NCBI GenBank assembly: GCA_037954665.1
Contig: JBBMOL010000057.1
Coordinates: 1,798,001 to 1,862,000 of the forward strand
Length of the DNA stretch: 64,000 nt
Reading direction: 5' to 3'
Origin: Laguncularia racemosa
Lineage: Eukaryota; Streptophyta; Magnoliopsida; Myrtales; Combretaceae
Positions 26,271 to 38,701 of this stretch are shown here, one piece after another (within the stretch, counting starts at the first letter, position 1; the number at the start of each line of letters is the position of its first letter). Made by a program: the position numbers and the translations under genes. Under the pieces are notes generated by a model, which saw nothing but the letters and a program-made list of their open reading frames with translations, was not told the origin of the DNA and did not search any database.

Positions 26271-27012
26271 TTCAAGGAAACACTTAACGGGTTGATAAAG
26301 GATGTCCACGAAGCCGGAAAGGATTGGAGCAATCATGAAGTTGGAAAGGATTGGAACAACCATGGGAATGCCCTTGCTCTTGTACAAGTCATAACGGATA
26401 CAGGTTGAAGAGGGCATGTCTTTACAAGGCACAGCCGTGTAGGAGTCTGGAGGTTACACAGAATCATACACGTTCGTATACACGGTTCAAAGGCACGGCC
26501 GTGTAGGGTGTCAAGAATTTCCACAGAAAGATACACGTCTAGAAGTACACGGCCGTATATATATCTAACACCGGCTCCATGGCCGCCGGCCTTCGTTTCA
26601 ACGCCGTCGGCCTTTAAGTTCCTGTTTTGTTATTTTTACGCAACTTAATGATGTTATGTCGTTTTAGGCCTTTATTGTTACGAATTGTAAACCTTACTAT
26701 AAAGCTCCTAAGGTTTAGAACAGATAGAACATAGAATATATAACATACAAGTTTGAAAACACTTTTGAGAGAATTCCTCTCTTGGTTCTTTAAAGAACTA
26801 CTCTAGAACTTATCGGATTTTCTTCCGTGGCGTTCATCCCGACTTATCAATTGGTCTTTCATCCCGATTGTGGTGTCTACATAATATACCAAGGTTCTTA
26901 TCTCACTTATAGGCAACGGGTCACGGTTTCCACTCGATTGTTTGGCATCTTGGGTAGCAATTCCGAACGTATTGGTATTGGGTTTCGTCACACATTGGCG
27001 TGGTTCGTATCA
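26177..27012 (+). repeat. 3' LTR of the gypsy element
   Basis: 836 bp, same length as the 5' LTR. Many differences are CpG losses: CACGGCCGTG has become CACAGCCGTG at 26,430 and CACGGCCGTA at 26,548, and a CGA codon of the 5' LTR is TGA here at 26,268. This fits decay by methylation-driven deamination after insertion. Confidence 0.93.
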
Positions 27013-27960
27013 ACAGTCACCTATACCCATTTACACATCTCAATCATTATACACCAAACTTGATTCCTACTATTAAATCCCATACCCAACAACACATATA
27101 ACATATTAAATCATAAATTAGTATCCAAATAATCAAATGACACTTAATATACATTAATTTTAGTGGTAGTTTCAATGGGTATGTTGCACTAAACTATCAA
27201 GATCTAAGAAAACACCAAATCTTTATGCTTTATCACTTCTAATCATCTTAAATCATCAAATCAACCGTTGTATTGAACTTACCTTGTTGGAGATTCAACT
27301 TAAGCTTTAAGTCCTCCCTTTCTCATCCACAATAAGCCCCCAAAATTAAGTTTTCTTATGATTTGATTTGATTTCCCTAACATAGAACATTAATCCCCAC
27401 TAAGACTCATGTTTAACAAGCTTAAGCTTACTTAAATCAACTAAACATCACTTACCTTACTCTTCTCCAAACCATGATTGAGAGCCCCCCTTTAGAAAAG
27501 AACTTTACTTAATTCTCACAAAAAAAAAAGAGGAAAAGAAAAAGGTAGTGGAATTAGTAACTTATTTAAATTGGTTTTTAACTAGATTAGAGGTTTAGGG
27601 CTTAAGCTAGTCATTTTGGAGTTTTGCTTACCTTGAAATTTCAAAAATGGGAAGAGGAAGGGGCTAACAAATTTTAGTCATAGAAGAGCTTAAATAGTAG
27701 GGTTTAGTAAGGGTTTTAAAGTAAAGGAAAATAGGACCACAAGGGTATAGAAGGTTATGCTTAAGAGTGACATGTGTTCATCCTTTTAACTTAATTGGAA
27801 TTTTATTTCCCTTTATTTTTTCTATTTAACACTAGCTAAAAACATTTGATCCTTTTCCTCCCAAATTGCCCCTAGAAACACTAGAAATTAGCCACCCTTC
27901 AATAAAATAAGTTTAGGGGTATTTTGGTCATTTTATCCAACTAGCCTTCACATTCAAAAT
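27013..27960 (-). repeat. Old LTR-like repeat, copy 1, proximal part
   Basis: It resumes the repeat interrupted at 19,042. TACCCATTTACA near 27,027 matches the reverse complement of copy 2 near 31,520, and the CTTACCTTG word near 27,280 matches that of about 31,320. On the minus strand a TATA-like CTATTTAAGC lies near 27,695, in a position comparable with the TATA box of copy 2. The outer end is uncertain. Confidence 0.45.
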
Positions 27961-28230
27961 TTTTTTTTCGAATTGTCTTTAAATAAATTATAATTGATTT
28001 TATTTACCTAATTTATGCCTTAGAGCTATATTTGGGGTCTACGCAAATTCAAGTTTTATTTTGATAAAATCGATTTCAAAGGTAAAATGGTTCTTTTTAG
28101 TAAAATTGATTTTCCAATTTAGTAATTCCTTTTTAATTAAATTAAATTTTTTCCTTTTTATTCCCAATTTATTATTTTTGGGATTTTTCATTAAGTATTA
28201 GAAAGTGACACAAATAAGCTTATTAATGAA

Positions 28231-28254
28231 AACATGTATGTATGTATGTATGTA
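28231..28254. repeat. TATG microsatellite
   Basis: Four to five consecutive TATG units, readable directly, in AT-rich non-coding DNA. Confidence 0.8.
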
Positions 28255-28489
28255 ATGTTATGCCCTAAAAGATTCAGAACCTACTAAAAGCCACAAAATA
28301 TAGTTATCATAAACAATTCTCTAATTTTCACAAAATTAACTTCCATGTATAAAATATGCATCAAAGCTATATAATTTAATTAAGGAACTTAAGTAACTAA
28401 ATTCTATGTTAAGGCAACCTATACAATTGATCATTTTGTTTTGGTAGCACCAATCCCATTCCCATATCTAATAGTCAAAATTTGTACAT

Positions 28490-29100
28490 GATCCTTTATC
28501 TACAATACCTAAAAAACATGTACCACAAAATAACGAGCCAAAGCCCAATATAAAAGCCACCACATATACATGTGCATGTCAAATAGAGCACAACACATCC
28601 ATTCATAATACTAATGCAATAGACATCCATTTATTATCTTGTTTAGGTGTTTAAAATAACAGTATCTTGCCACCCCAAGGCTTCAAGTACCTTAAACTCC
28701 CTAACACGTAATATAGTAAATATGTACTTACATAAGACCGTAGCCTGATAGGCTTTGAAAAGAATACTACAAGTAGGCTTTGGATGGCAATACCTAAAAA
28801 AGATGATAGTGTTATCCACAATGCACTAAAAAACACGTACCACAAAATAGTGAGCCAAAGCCCAATACAAAAGCCACCACATATACATGTGCATGTCAAA
28901 TAGAGCACAACACATCCATTCATAATACTAATGCAATAAACATCCATTTGTTATCTCGTTTAGGTGTTTAAAATAACACTATCTCGCCATCCCAAGACTT
29001 TAAGTACCTTAAACTCCCTAACACGTAATATAGTAAATATGTACTTACATAAGACTATAGCTCGGTAGGCTTTGAAAAGAATACTACAAGTAGGCTTTGG
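28490..29100. repeat. Tandem direct duplication, period 317 bp
   Basis: The segment ending at about 28,783 is repeated by the segment ending at 29,100. ACCACAAAATA occurs at 28,522 and 28,839, and GTAGGCTTTGG at 28,773 and 29,090, giving a constant offset of 317. The copies are nearly identical, so the duplication is young compared with the surrounding repeats. Minus-strand open frames here are by-products. Part of the monomer resembles 16,610-16,700. Confidence 0.85.
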
Positions 29101-30639
29101 TACTAATTTAATGTAGGATAGAAAAGAAATTCCTTTAATACCAAATATGGTGCACAATAATGAGAAGGAATAATTGTAAAATATGAATAATTATGAACAA
29201 AGCATGAAAATAAATAAGAAAACATAATATAAAAAACAACTATATCTAGAATGCTAAGAAATCACCAAAAACAAAATAAAATGTGATTTATTTTGTACTT
29301 TTTTCTTTTTAATTAAAGGAAACAATAAATTTAAAAGGGATATATCTTGTAACATCATACCACTTGATTGAATTTGCATGTTTCTTGTGTCATGAATCAT
29401 GTCTAGATTAGGAAAGTTATTTTGATTGATTTAGTTTTCTATTATATTTTATTTTATTTCCTTAATATTTCTAGGGTTTCTAATTCATAAATACCTACTA
29501 GAGATAGCGTTACTTCTCTGATTTTATCAAAATTTATCAATATTACAACTTACTTCTTATATTATATTGTGTGGTTATTGCTTTGGACCACATCAATGTC
29601 ATAATAGTTAACCAATCCATAACTTACCCACCTATATGTGCTAGCTCAATGCCTAAATTGCCATCAAATCACCTAACCAATTGCCCCTAAAGGATGGTAT
29701 AATTGTCAGTCTATAATCTCCACTTTATGTGCCATAGTACTTTTTCAAGTATGACTTTTCCTTGCACTATCCTTATTATCTCAATCCTTAGTATGTCAAT
29801 GGTATTAGAATATATATTAGTAAATGGGATGCAATATGAGAAGAAAGAGTAGCATTGCTTGGCAAATTTTTATATTAAATGTAAATAATTGAGGATTAAG
29901 AGTAGTGCTAGAATGATTTATTAATGAAATAGAGAATGTATGAAGACAAAGAAGTAGATATAGGAAAAACTTAACAATGGAAACCAAGAATAATTTTTGC
30001 TAAGTATGACTTACATTAAGATATTATACATAATCAAGAAAATAATTTGGATGGAGTACAAATTCAAATTAAAGTCAAGGGGGCATGTGCCCATCTATGC
30101 CATGACCAATATAGCAAGATAAATTCCATGGAGCTTTGATGTTATTTTAACATTTGATGATTTGGGCAATAATGCTAATAGATACAAAACTAACTATAGC
30201 ATTTATATGAGGAAATCAAAGTTGGAATATGACTATTAGTGAAATAAGCAAACCAAGATCAAAGTGGAAAAAATTATGTTAATTGTGTAAATACGAAAAG
30301 TAGGTAATGTTTGAAGTAATCAAATAATATGAGAAAAATAAAAATCATATTAGTAGAACCTATTGACTATTTATATCTATGCTAGAAATTTCAAGATCTA
30401 TATCACCAAATATATGATCTAATGAAATAATAGGATTTAATATCTCTACAATGACTTTAGAAATATCAAAATCTGATTGAAATTATAGAAGTTTTAAATA
30501 AACCATAAAAGAATATTGAAATGACCTAAATAAAAAAAAAAAAGAAACTAGAATCAAGAAATTAGTGTGGAAAAAAAATAAGATAATAATTAATAAATTA
30601 ATTCATCCATTCATTCATAAAGTCATGTTACAAATTTAC
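29101..30639. other. Non-coding repeat-derived DNA, no gene seen
   Basis: Bases 29,150-29,390 resemble three other places in the window: 38,440-38,570, 43,880-44,070 and 61,200-61,430. All share ATTATTTTGTA-type words and CCACYTGATTGAATTTG, marking a dispersed repeat of unknown class. The rest is AT-rich with nothing recognisable. Confidence 0.5.
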
Positions 30640-33600
30640 TCATATTTTAGTTAAGACTAGTAATTTAGACATTAGGGACATTCTAGATATTTTAAGGGTA
30701 TAATAACTTACCTTATTATCCTAATATGTAAACTAAAGTAGGGAATGATACTTAAATAAATTAAGTTAATTAAATGGTAGTGGAATATATAAGCACATTC
30801 TTTTGAAGAGGGATTCTAGATCATTTTGGAGCAAAATGGTCTCTTAATCCTTCTCTAAGCATTACTAGGAGAGGAGGCAGACAATATCCAAGCAAATCAA
30901 GCTTAAATTTATCATAATCAAGAGGATTCAAGTGAATTGGAAGAAGGTCCACGAGCTTCTACATCCAATTCAATGAGTAAATGCCATTTTGAGTTTAGTG
31001 TAAGTATTAAATTGGGTTAAATTGATTAGGATTCTAATTCTAAGATCAACAATTGAAGGAAATTGAAGAAGTAGAAGAGGATTAAGATGGAATTGGTACT
31101 TCCACACAAGTACACATAGAGCTCTAAGTTGATGTGAGAACAAATTTGGTTTTTCAAGCTTAATTTCAATATATGTCAATTAGAATCTATCAATCTATAG
31201 ATCAATAGTGATAATTTGGTGTAATTGGATGTTAATTGCAAGTTTAGAGACATTTGGAATAGATTTTTAGTAACATTTGGGTTTTTGGGATTCTCAAGAG
31301 TTTTTGGTGGAGCAATCAATCAAGGTAAGTCTTTAATTTTCACTAATTTTAAGTTTGAAGATGAGATTTGGTGATGAATGGTGCTTTAGCGTGTTAATTT
31401 GATAGAAATTGGAATAAATGATGTTAATGGGTATATGTGTATGTGTGACATGAAACTATGATGTGAGTTGGAATGTATTTTGATGTGTTTTGGGTATTTA
31501 GAAGTATTGATTCATGTAAATGGGTATTTAGAATATGTAAGTGAGTTTAATTTAATGAAGAAATGTAAAATTGGTATGTAATTGTGTTTAATTAGTGATG
31601 TGTAGTGTATATGTGTTGGGTTTGATGTTGGTTTGAATAATTTGATTTAATTGATGCTTAATTGAATATATAATGAATTTTTGGTAAATTGGTAATGGAT
31701 AAAATTGATTTGCAATTATGATAGGATGTTTGGAATTGAAATGGTGTTAATTTAGTGTAGAAATGAGTAAAATAAGTGAGTTGGAATTTAATTCGTTTTT
31801 TGGGCATGTCTAAAATTTACAGGTGTTAAATGGAAGCAAAAATGATGTAATCATGTTAATTTAGCAATGCAAATAGGTTTGTGACAAATTGGTTTTGGTT
31901 TGAAGTCATTTGGAATTAAAATAAGTGAGATATGGTGGTTTGAAATAAGAAATTCGTAACTGGAATATTTCTGTGTAAAAAGGCAACTTAACTCATTCAA
32001 TTTTATTTTTATTTTTATTTTATTTTTTTGCAGAAATGGATAGGAAAATGAGTTAGGAATCAACTAGTTTTTGTTTGGTTTAATTCAGAGTTAAAATGTA
32101 AGAGTTATGGTTGATTTTGTTGAGCTAATTTTTGGAAAACAAATTAGAAAGTTAATGCTGATTTAAATGATTCTTTATGGAGTTTAAATTTAAATGATTG
32201 AATATTCTAATCTAGAAATTCTCTTATTGATTCCTCTTATTTTAGCATGTTTTTATTCTTTATGAATGTAGTGTAACTAATGGTATGCATTAGTATATTG
32301 AATGTTAAGAATATGTTCATGTATTCTTAAATATTCAAACCATTCTTTATAAAAGTGCAGTTTGATTTAAAATGTTCATAAAAAATCATCAAAAAAATAT
32401 TCGTTTACAAGTTTTAAACTAATGAATGTTTTATGTACAAATTTACTTATAGAATTGAATTTTATAATTAATTTTTACAAAATCAAAACACGTTTTTCCC
32501 AAAATCGAATTGAACTTTCGGATCAAAGTTATATTGGAAGTTGGTTTGATCTTTAGGAAGATGGCTACTCATGTGGAAAAGTATTTGTAGTAAAATGGGC
32601 TTAAGTGGTAATTGGGCTAATTAATAAAAATGGACTCAAATGTAACAAATAACATAACATTTAACTTGGGCTTTGAAACGAATAAATAATTGGACAAATA
32701 AATAGAATGGAGAGGCCATCCCCAAGTGAGGAGTTGATTGGTCCAAGATCCGGTTCAAGTGAACCGAACAACCCTCCTCCAATCAAGTCACCTAAATCAG
32801 TTCAAAAAATAGAAATTAGGAAAATTAATAAAAGAATAAATAAAAATTGAATTAAAATAAAATAGATTAGAACCAAATCCCTAAAGATGAATCAAAACCA
32901 ATTAATTCTAATCGATTCAATCTTATCCTATTTAGTTTACTACCTTTAAACCAATTCAATTAATAAGTTAAATCACTAAATTAATTAATGAAATTAATAA
33001 ATAAGACTAAGATAGTGGTCCCATTTAGTAACATTAAATGGATTCACTAGCTTAAAAGGACACTTAGTTGCGCACTAAGTTAAGCCCAATGGGCTTAATT
33101 GGAATTAAATACTAATTAAATAAATTTAACTAACCGATAATTAAATACTAATTGAATAAGTGAGTATGCTTAACCAAATACACATTAATATTGCAACTAT
33201 CTAAAAACTATAAAGTATTATATAATATAGACTAGTAAGTTTATTTAATAGAATTAAGATATTTCTATTAAGGACAAGTAATTGACTATTAATCTCTATT
33301 GCATATGCGTTTTGAAACTGGCTTTAGTTTACAACACATGGCTGGGATTGCGATCATGGGATCTGTAGATACGCAGTTTGTCAAATTACATGTTGTGTGC
33401 GCTTGTAGTTAGATAAAAATTGACTAATAATTAAACTTGGCTAATAAATATGTGTAATTGCTTGTGCATGGTCATTTCAAGTCAGCGAGTGATGCCCTTA
33501 GATTGGGTTTACAACTACGATTGTAAATTTCAAGATGATACGGTAGATTAAGTGCTTAGGCCACCATAAATAATGTAATGGGTAGTCGATAAGAAGGAAT

Positions 33601-34530
33601 CGTGAGGTATGACCAATGGGTATGAAACATACGTTAGTGGCTGTTATGCAGTGTTGTGGGCCTTATATATAATATATTAATGACAAGTTGTAGTAATTGG
33701 TGAAAGATTCTCATGATGAATTGTGGATGAGACTATTAGATACTTGGTTGTCATCAAACATAAATCTAGTTGTTTATGTCAATACCCAATATTGTTGCAT
33801 TGAATCAGACCCCTCATCCTCCATCGTGTTGTAGAGTCATGAGTCACTTCAACTTTCAAGATGCTAGGCTTGTGCTACTTGCTACAATTAAATTAAAAAC
33901 TAAATTAATATTATCTACTATATTAAAATCTAGGCCTACTTGCGAGAGGTATGGTGTATGATTAAGGCATTCTCATTTAGGTCTTATGACTCACTTCTTT
34001 TTCTTATCTTTTTCATATGATGATCTGTATGTTGATTAAGCTTATGATCCTTTTGGTTACAAATCTGATTTTGAGGACCTTAAGGGGGATTTTGTTTCGG
34101 ATGAGAAGTAGAGTCATGTTTACTAGATTACCTTTTATCTAAACTTTTTAAATAATGAAACTTACACTGGACTTTGTGGTTTTACATGTACCTAGAATTT
34201 AGATTAGACTTAGACTTTCAATTTAGACCTTCTAGACCCCGATTATCCCTTGAGACATTTTGATGGTTTTATTGTTTATTAGACTTTCACGTTGCAAATC
34301 ATCCAAATGTTTTTCAAAATAAATAGGACATTGACTATATGGTTGGTTTTATAAAATAAAATTTGACATTACAATCAAACAAACATCCCAACAAGTGTTT
34401 TCAAAATTAATGAAGGATTCCAAAAATTGAAAATGGAATTAGACTGAATAGTTAATGAGCCTTAATGTGTCTTACTTAAGTAGGATATGTGGTGAGTTGT
34501 TATGATCTTAGGATTTAGGTCATGATCATA
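30640..34530 (+). repeat. Old LTR-like repeat, copy 2 (plus orientation)
   Basis: Inverted, diverged partner of 16,130-27,960. A TATA-like GGAATATATAAGC lies near 30,782, followed by a CT/GA-rich leader and several kilobases of AT-rich, non-coding DNA. That fits a long LTR. Its far end is set near 34,530, where similarity to copy 1 stops after CTTACTTAAGTAGGATATG. No coding frame is found. Short frames at 31,851-32,063 and 33,770-33,961 show no family features. Confidence 0.5.
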
Positions 34531-35939
34531 GTTGTTAAAATCACAATTTTACATATACGATTTTACGAGTTTATGTTTTTATGAAACTTTTTAAAGTTAA
34601 ATTGCGTATAAAATTATTTTGGTGTAAACTCATGATAGAATCATGAATTAAGTGTGCAATTCCACACAATTCTACATGATTCTACTTGAGTTAAATCTAA
34701 TAAGCTATCAAAACTAAGAAAAAGAATTGAATTATTACAATTTGAAGTAAACTCATCAAATTATGAGTAAAATGATATTGTATTTTTTTCTTTAACTTAG
34801 ATTGATTTTATTACTAACTTCACTATTGAAGACCTTTCATTGATTATGAATAGGTAGTTGAGAAAGAAGATATTTAATTTATCAAATGATGATTGGTTGG
34901 ATATCATTTCAAGTGAAAGAGGTAAGGAAAAAATAAAAGTAATATTATGAAGGAAATAATTATGAGTTCAGGTATATAAATCTATAAGTTTCTTATTCTA
35001 CCAATTATGGGGTTCCTCCCTAAGCTGGATATAGCTTACACTCTTGCAATATTCGCATTTTTTAAGGTCCCTATTAAGTTATCCTAGATAGACAATGCTT
35101 ATAGTAAGTGGTCAAAATAAGGGAAATAGGGTTATAGGCTAAGAGATAGAATTTATAGTCTAAACTATATTAAAGCATGCTTAGAAGACTTAAATTAAGC
35201 TTATTCTATATTCTACATTAATACCTTTAACTCTAGATTTTATAGTATTGTTAAGTAATTGGTAAGTATAGTTTATTTATTTCTTCTATATGCTCACTGT
35301 TACTACCATGTAAAACTAAATGATCCATAGGTGTAGCTTAAAGTAATAAATATGAATACAACTAAGGCGTATTTAGGACAAGTTTTCTAAAACACTAACC
35401 CATCTTTATAGGGTTTAGCATTTTCTAAAGCTTTAGGGTTATGAACATTATAGGAGTGGGTCGAGTTTTTATAGGGTTCAAACGAGATAAAGGAAATAGG
35501 AGAGCGTAGAGTGGTTAGGTAAGGCTAAGGTTATAATTACTAACTTACATACAAAAGAAATTTAAAAATTATATGTATTGTATAGTTTAAAACTAGTATA
35601 GTATTCATGGTATGTAGGTTAAGATAAAATATTATTATTAATACATTATTTTTATCGGGTGGGGTTTTCATTAGGTTTTTTTTTTTTTTTTTTTTGTAAT
35701 TCCAAAACCTAACCCTAAACTCTATAAGATAGTGAATCATATCCCAAAACACCTTAAGAGGTTTTATCAGTTTTAGTAGGTCAGGTATCTTATATAATGA
35801 CTTGCCCAGTTGCATCTCTAGTAATAACACTTTATGTGCTTTATTAAACTTTTTTATTAACAATAGAGTTAATCTTAAATTTCTGTACAATGCATGATGG
35901 ACTGTTATAATAAGAGTACCCCTTAGGCATGACAATTTT
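34531..35939 (+). repeat. Probable 3' part of a gypsy LTR ahead of a primer site
   Basis: AT-rich non-coding DNA ending in CCCCTTAGGCATGACAATT directly before a primer-site-like word. This recalls the 3' ends of plant gypsy LTRs (GGCATGACA style). The left limit and any partner LTR were not found. The minus-strand frame at 35,540-35,935 shows no family features. Confidence 0.35.
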
Positions 35940-35941
35940 AA

Positions 35942-35955
35942 GTGGTATTAGAGCA
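35942..35955 (+). other. Primer-binding-site-like sequence (tRNA-Met type)
   Basis: GTGGTATTAGAGCATGG matches the plant gypsy tRNA-Met primer site TGGTATCAGAGC with one change. It marks the start of a second gypsy internal region. Confidence 0.55.
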
Positions 35956-36109
35956 TGGATTAAGTATTTGAATTTAACTTATCTTTGAAATCTAGAACTC
36001 CTAGACATATATTAATCGAAGTAGGAGAGAGTGGGTAGAATTGGGAAATGTAAATTAATATTAAAAAATTTCCTTAAGTAAAGACCTAAAATATGCAATC
36101 CTTTTTCTT

Positions 36110-37200
36110 TTGTAGATTGATGTGATGATTTCAAAGCATTAGTGGGAGGAATTCTCTTTGTATGATGGGGAGACTCTTATGACCTATAAGAGGAGGCTAA
36201 AAATCTTTTGTAAAGATCTAGCTCTTTTAAATCATCCCCAATCATTACGGTAGATGACAAATAAGTGGAGGAGTGGACTACGTTACTCTTGCAAAAGAGT
36301 TTTTAAGGGATTAGATTGATTGTTGATGTTTAAAACTACTCTAGTTGAGTACATGTATTGACTAGAGGGATTTTTTGTACTCAATGGACAACTAGGCGAA
36401 GTGGAAGATGGTGCTTTTGTAATTAGGCCATTATGGATGCTTAAGCAACCATATATTTATGGAATGGTTTCCTATTAATGGATATTTGAGTCACCATTAG
36501 AGGTGGTAGATATATATAGTTAGTAGGGGAGATGTGTATAGAAGACAGGGTACGGTTAGCAGGACCACCATTACCCTAACCAGGTTAGTTTGGATCAGGT
36601 ATTTTGCCAAGAGTATCTATCACCTATGATGGGGGTAGGTAGGTCAACTCAACGTTAATCAATATTCAAATATATTTCCGACTTTTCCCTCTATGGTAGG
36701 ACTAGAAGCACTTCCACTATTTCCTAAGTTATTGGTTACAATTCTTGAGATGACTTATAGATATTAGATTTTTCTAAATTTTCCCCATCACTTATAGTAC
36801 CAGAGGTGCAATCATAGATTTATATGGAGTTGATAGTAGTAGGAGAGGGCTAAAGAAAATATTATACTATGCCATTATATGTCGTTTCACCTAAGTTAAT
36901 TGAGTAGCCACCAATAGTACCATAGGTAGGATGAGATGGTGAAGGAGAGACTATTACAGTGTACTCAACAAACAAAATGCTGGCAAGATGAAAATGATTT
37001 TCTATGGTCAAAGTATAGTGATTGGGAAGAGAGGTTTGCTAGATGGATCTATTTTTGAGACAATGATGATGCCTCTAATTTCACCTCAAATCACCATTGT
37101 GAGAATTATAAAAATGACAATGAGAGTGATGACTCTTCCACTAAAGGATCTTGAGTTATATTAGACCCAATTGTTTTAAGCTTACGCTTTGTTTATGAGG
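36110..37200 (+). pseudogene. Degenerate gypsy gag relic (weak)
   Basis: After the primer site, fragments on the plus strand look like the start of a gag frame (EEFSLYDGETLMTYKRRLK-like near 36,155), broken by many stops. No zinc knuckle or pol motif is identifiable before the ATL repeat unit begins near 37,500. It could also be unrelated AT-rich sequence. Confidence 0.25.
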
Positions 37201-37499
37201 TAGCTCAAATAGTAAAGCTAAAGATGATGGTTGGATATCTCTTTTCCTAGTTTCAAGCTCTTGAATGTGACTATATAATGATTGAATGACTTGTGACTAG
37301 ATGACTAAATAACTATTTTGACTTATAGTATAAAGTAGATCTTTTAATTAAGATTTGGACTCTTGGTGTTATATATTCAAAAGTCTATATGAATTATGTA
37401 ATGATGATGCAATGCATGTAACTTAATCTAGAATCTTATGATGTAAATATAAGATTTGTAGGGGTAGTGAATCATATGATGAACTATGTACATATTGGC

Positions 37500-38425
37500 A
37501 ATGATGTAATAATATGAAAAGTGAATTGATGAATGGACCATGTATTTAGAAGTTTTTGCCATGGTTTAGTTATATTTAAATCTTTGCATTTTATGGTAAT
37601 TTTTGTTATATTGTTGATCTTAATGTACACTACAGTGTACCTAAATTCCCTGGTCAAAGGCTATGTAATTTACAAAAAGAAAATACCAATTGTTTAAACT
37701 CAAACTAAATCAACTACCACTAGCATCATCACCACCAAAGAGAAGTATTGAAATCTTATAGGTCATACATCAAATTACTCTATTGATAGTAGAAATGTTG
37801 CAAATAGCACCAATACTAGCACCACCTCCCATAACAGTGGATAAAATATTGCCACCACCACCATCACCAAAAGCTCCTGTAGCAGTAGACCAATACAAAG
37901 GCTCTAAAGAAGTGTGTTACCTAAATTTCTTAAGTGCAACAGGTACTTTGACTAGTCTTATGGAAAATCAAAGGAAGCTAAAGACTAGCACAAATAGAGA
38001 GATCATTTGAAGCTTTTGAGGTGCCTTTGCATCTGCAAGTCTCATATGGCACTTATTAAGATTGAGAGAGTGAACTTAGTGGGACTTTAAGAAAAAGGAT
38101 ATTGCCAAAACCCATCACATGGGGAGTTTTTAGAAGAGAATTTTTGAGAAACTATTTTCCTAAAAGTATGTGTGCCAAATTTAGATCAATTCATTGAATA
38201 TTGCTCAAGGCACTTGAAATTTATATCAATACGAAAGGGAATTCAACAAGTTATTGCAATTTGCTCTTGTTGCATAAAGGGATGATGAAGAACTTAAAAT
38301 AGAAGTATTTATGAATGGGTTGGAACCGAAAATAAGGAGAAGATTAGAAGAATTTGAAATTTATACTTTCAATGAACTTGTGGAAAAAGTTAGGGTAATA
38401 GAGGGAGCAAAAAGAATTTGAAATT
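37500..38425 (+). pseudogene. gypsy gag relic in ATL repeat unit B
   Basis: Fragments in shifting frames match a Ty3/gypsy gag. A proline-rich start (ILPPPPSPKAPVAVDQYKG near 37,840) is followed by REFLRNYFPKSMCAKFR near 38,135, then QFAL, DDEELK and FMNGLEPKIRRRLEEFEIYT near 38,310, and LVEKVRVIEGA. Stops and frameshifts rule out function. The same relic recurs at 60,280-61,200, so it was carried along when the ATL unit duplicated. Confidence 0.7.
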
Positions 38426-38670
38426 TATATAAACATATATATATATATATGTTTTATTTTGTATTTTTTTCTTTTTTTCACTAAAGGAAACCATAAACAT
38501 GAAAGTAATGTATTCGATAGCAACAAACTACCTAATTGAATTTGTTATTATGACTTCATGCTTTAACAGTTTCTCAATGGCCTCTCAATAAGAAGTTTTT
38601 AAAGGAATAACACCAACAAGAGAGGTAGCATAGGATCACATCATATTTGGGCATGATGGAATCACAACAT

Positions 38671-38701
<31 letters not shown>

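Larger units (their letters stand above)
21681..27012 (+). mobile_element. Ty3/gypsy LTR retrotransposon, internally deleted
   Basis: Complete at both ends: two 836-bp LTRs (TG...CA), a tRNA-Met primer-binding site, gag, protease, partial reverse transcriptase, integrase and a purine tract. The order protease-RT-integrase is that of Ty3/gypsy. Flanking 5-mers are GCAGT and ACAGT, a target duplication with one change. About 5.3 kb long, it lacks most of RT, all RNase H and the integrase zinc-binding region, and carries several stops, so it cannot be autonomous. It is inserted 41 bp from the end of the CACTA-type element, in the older LTR-like repeat. Confidence 0.93.

Noticed and set aside
28651..29157. 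Minus-strand frames of 98 and 65 codons
   Set aside because: They are generated by the 317-bp tandem duplication and do not agree with each other as a conserved protein.
33770..33961. 63-codon plus-strand frame
   Set aside because: Lies in the old LTR-like repeat, matches its inverted copy as non-coding sequence, and has no domain.
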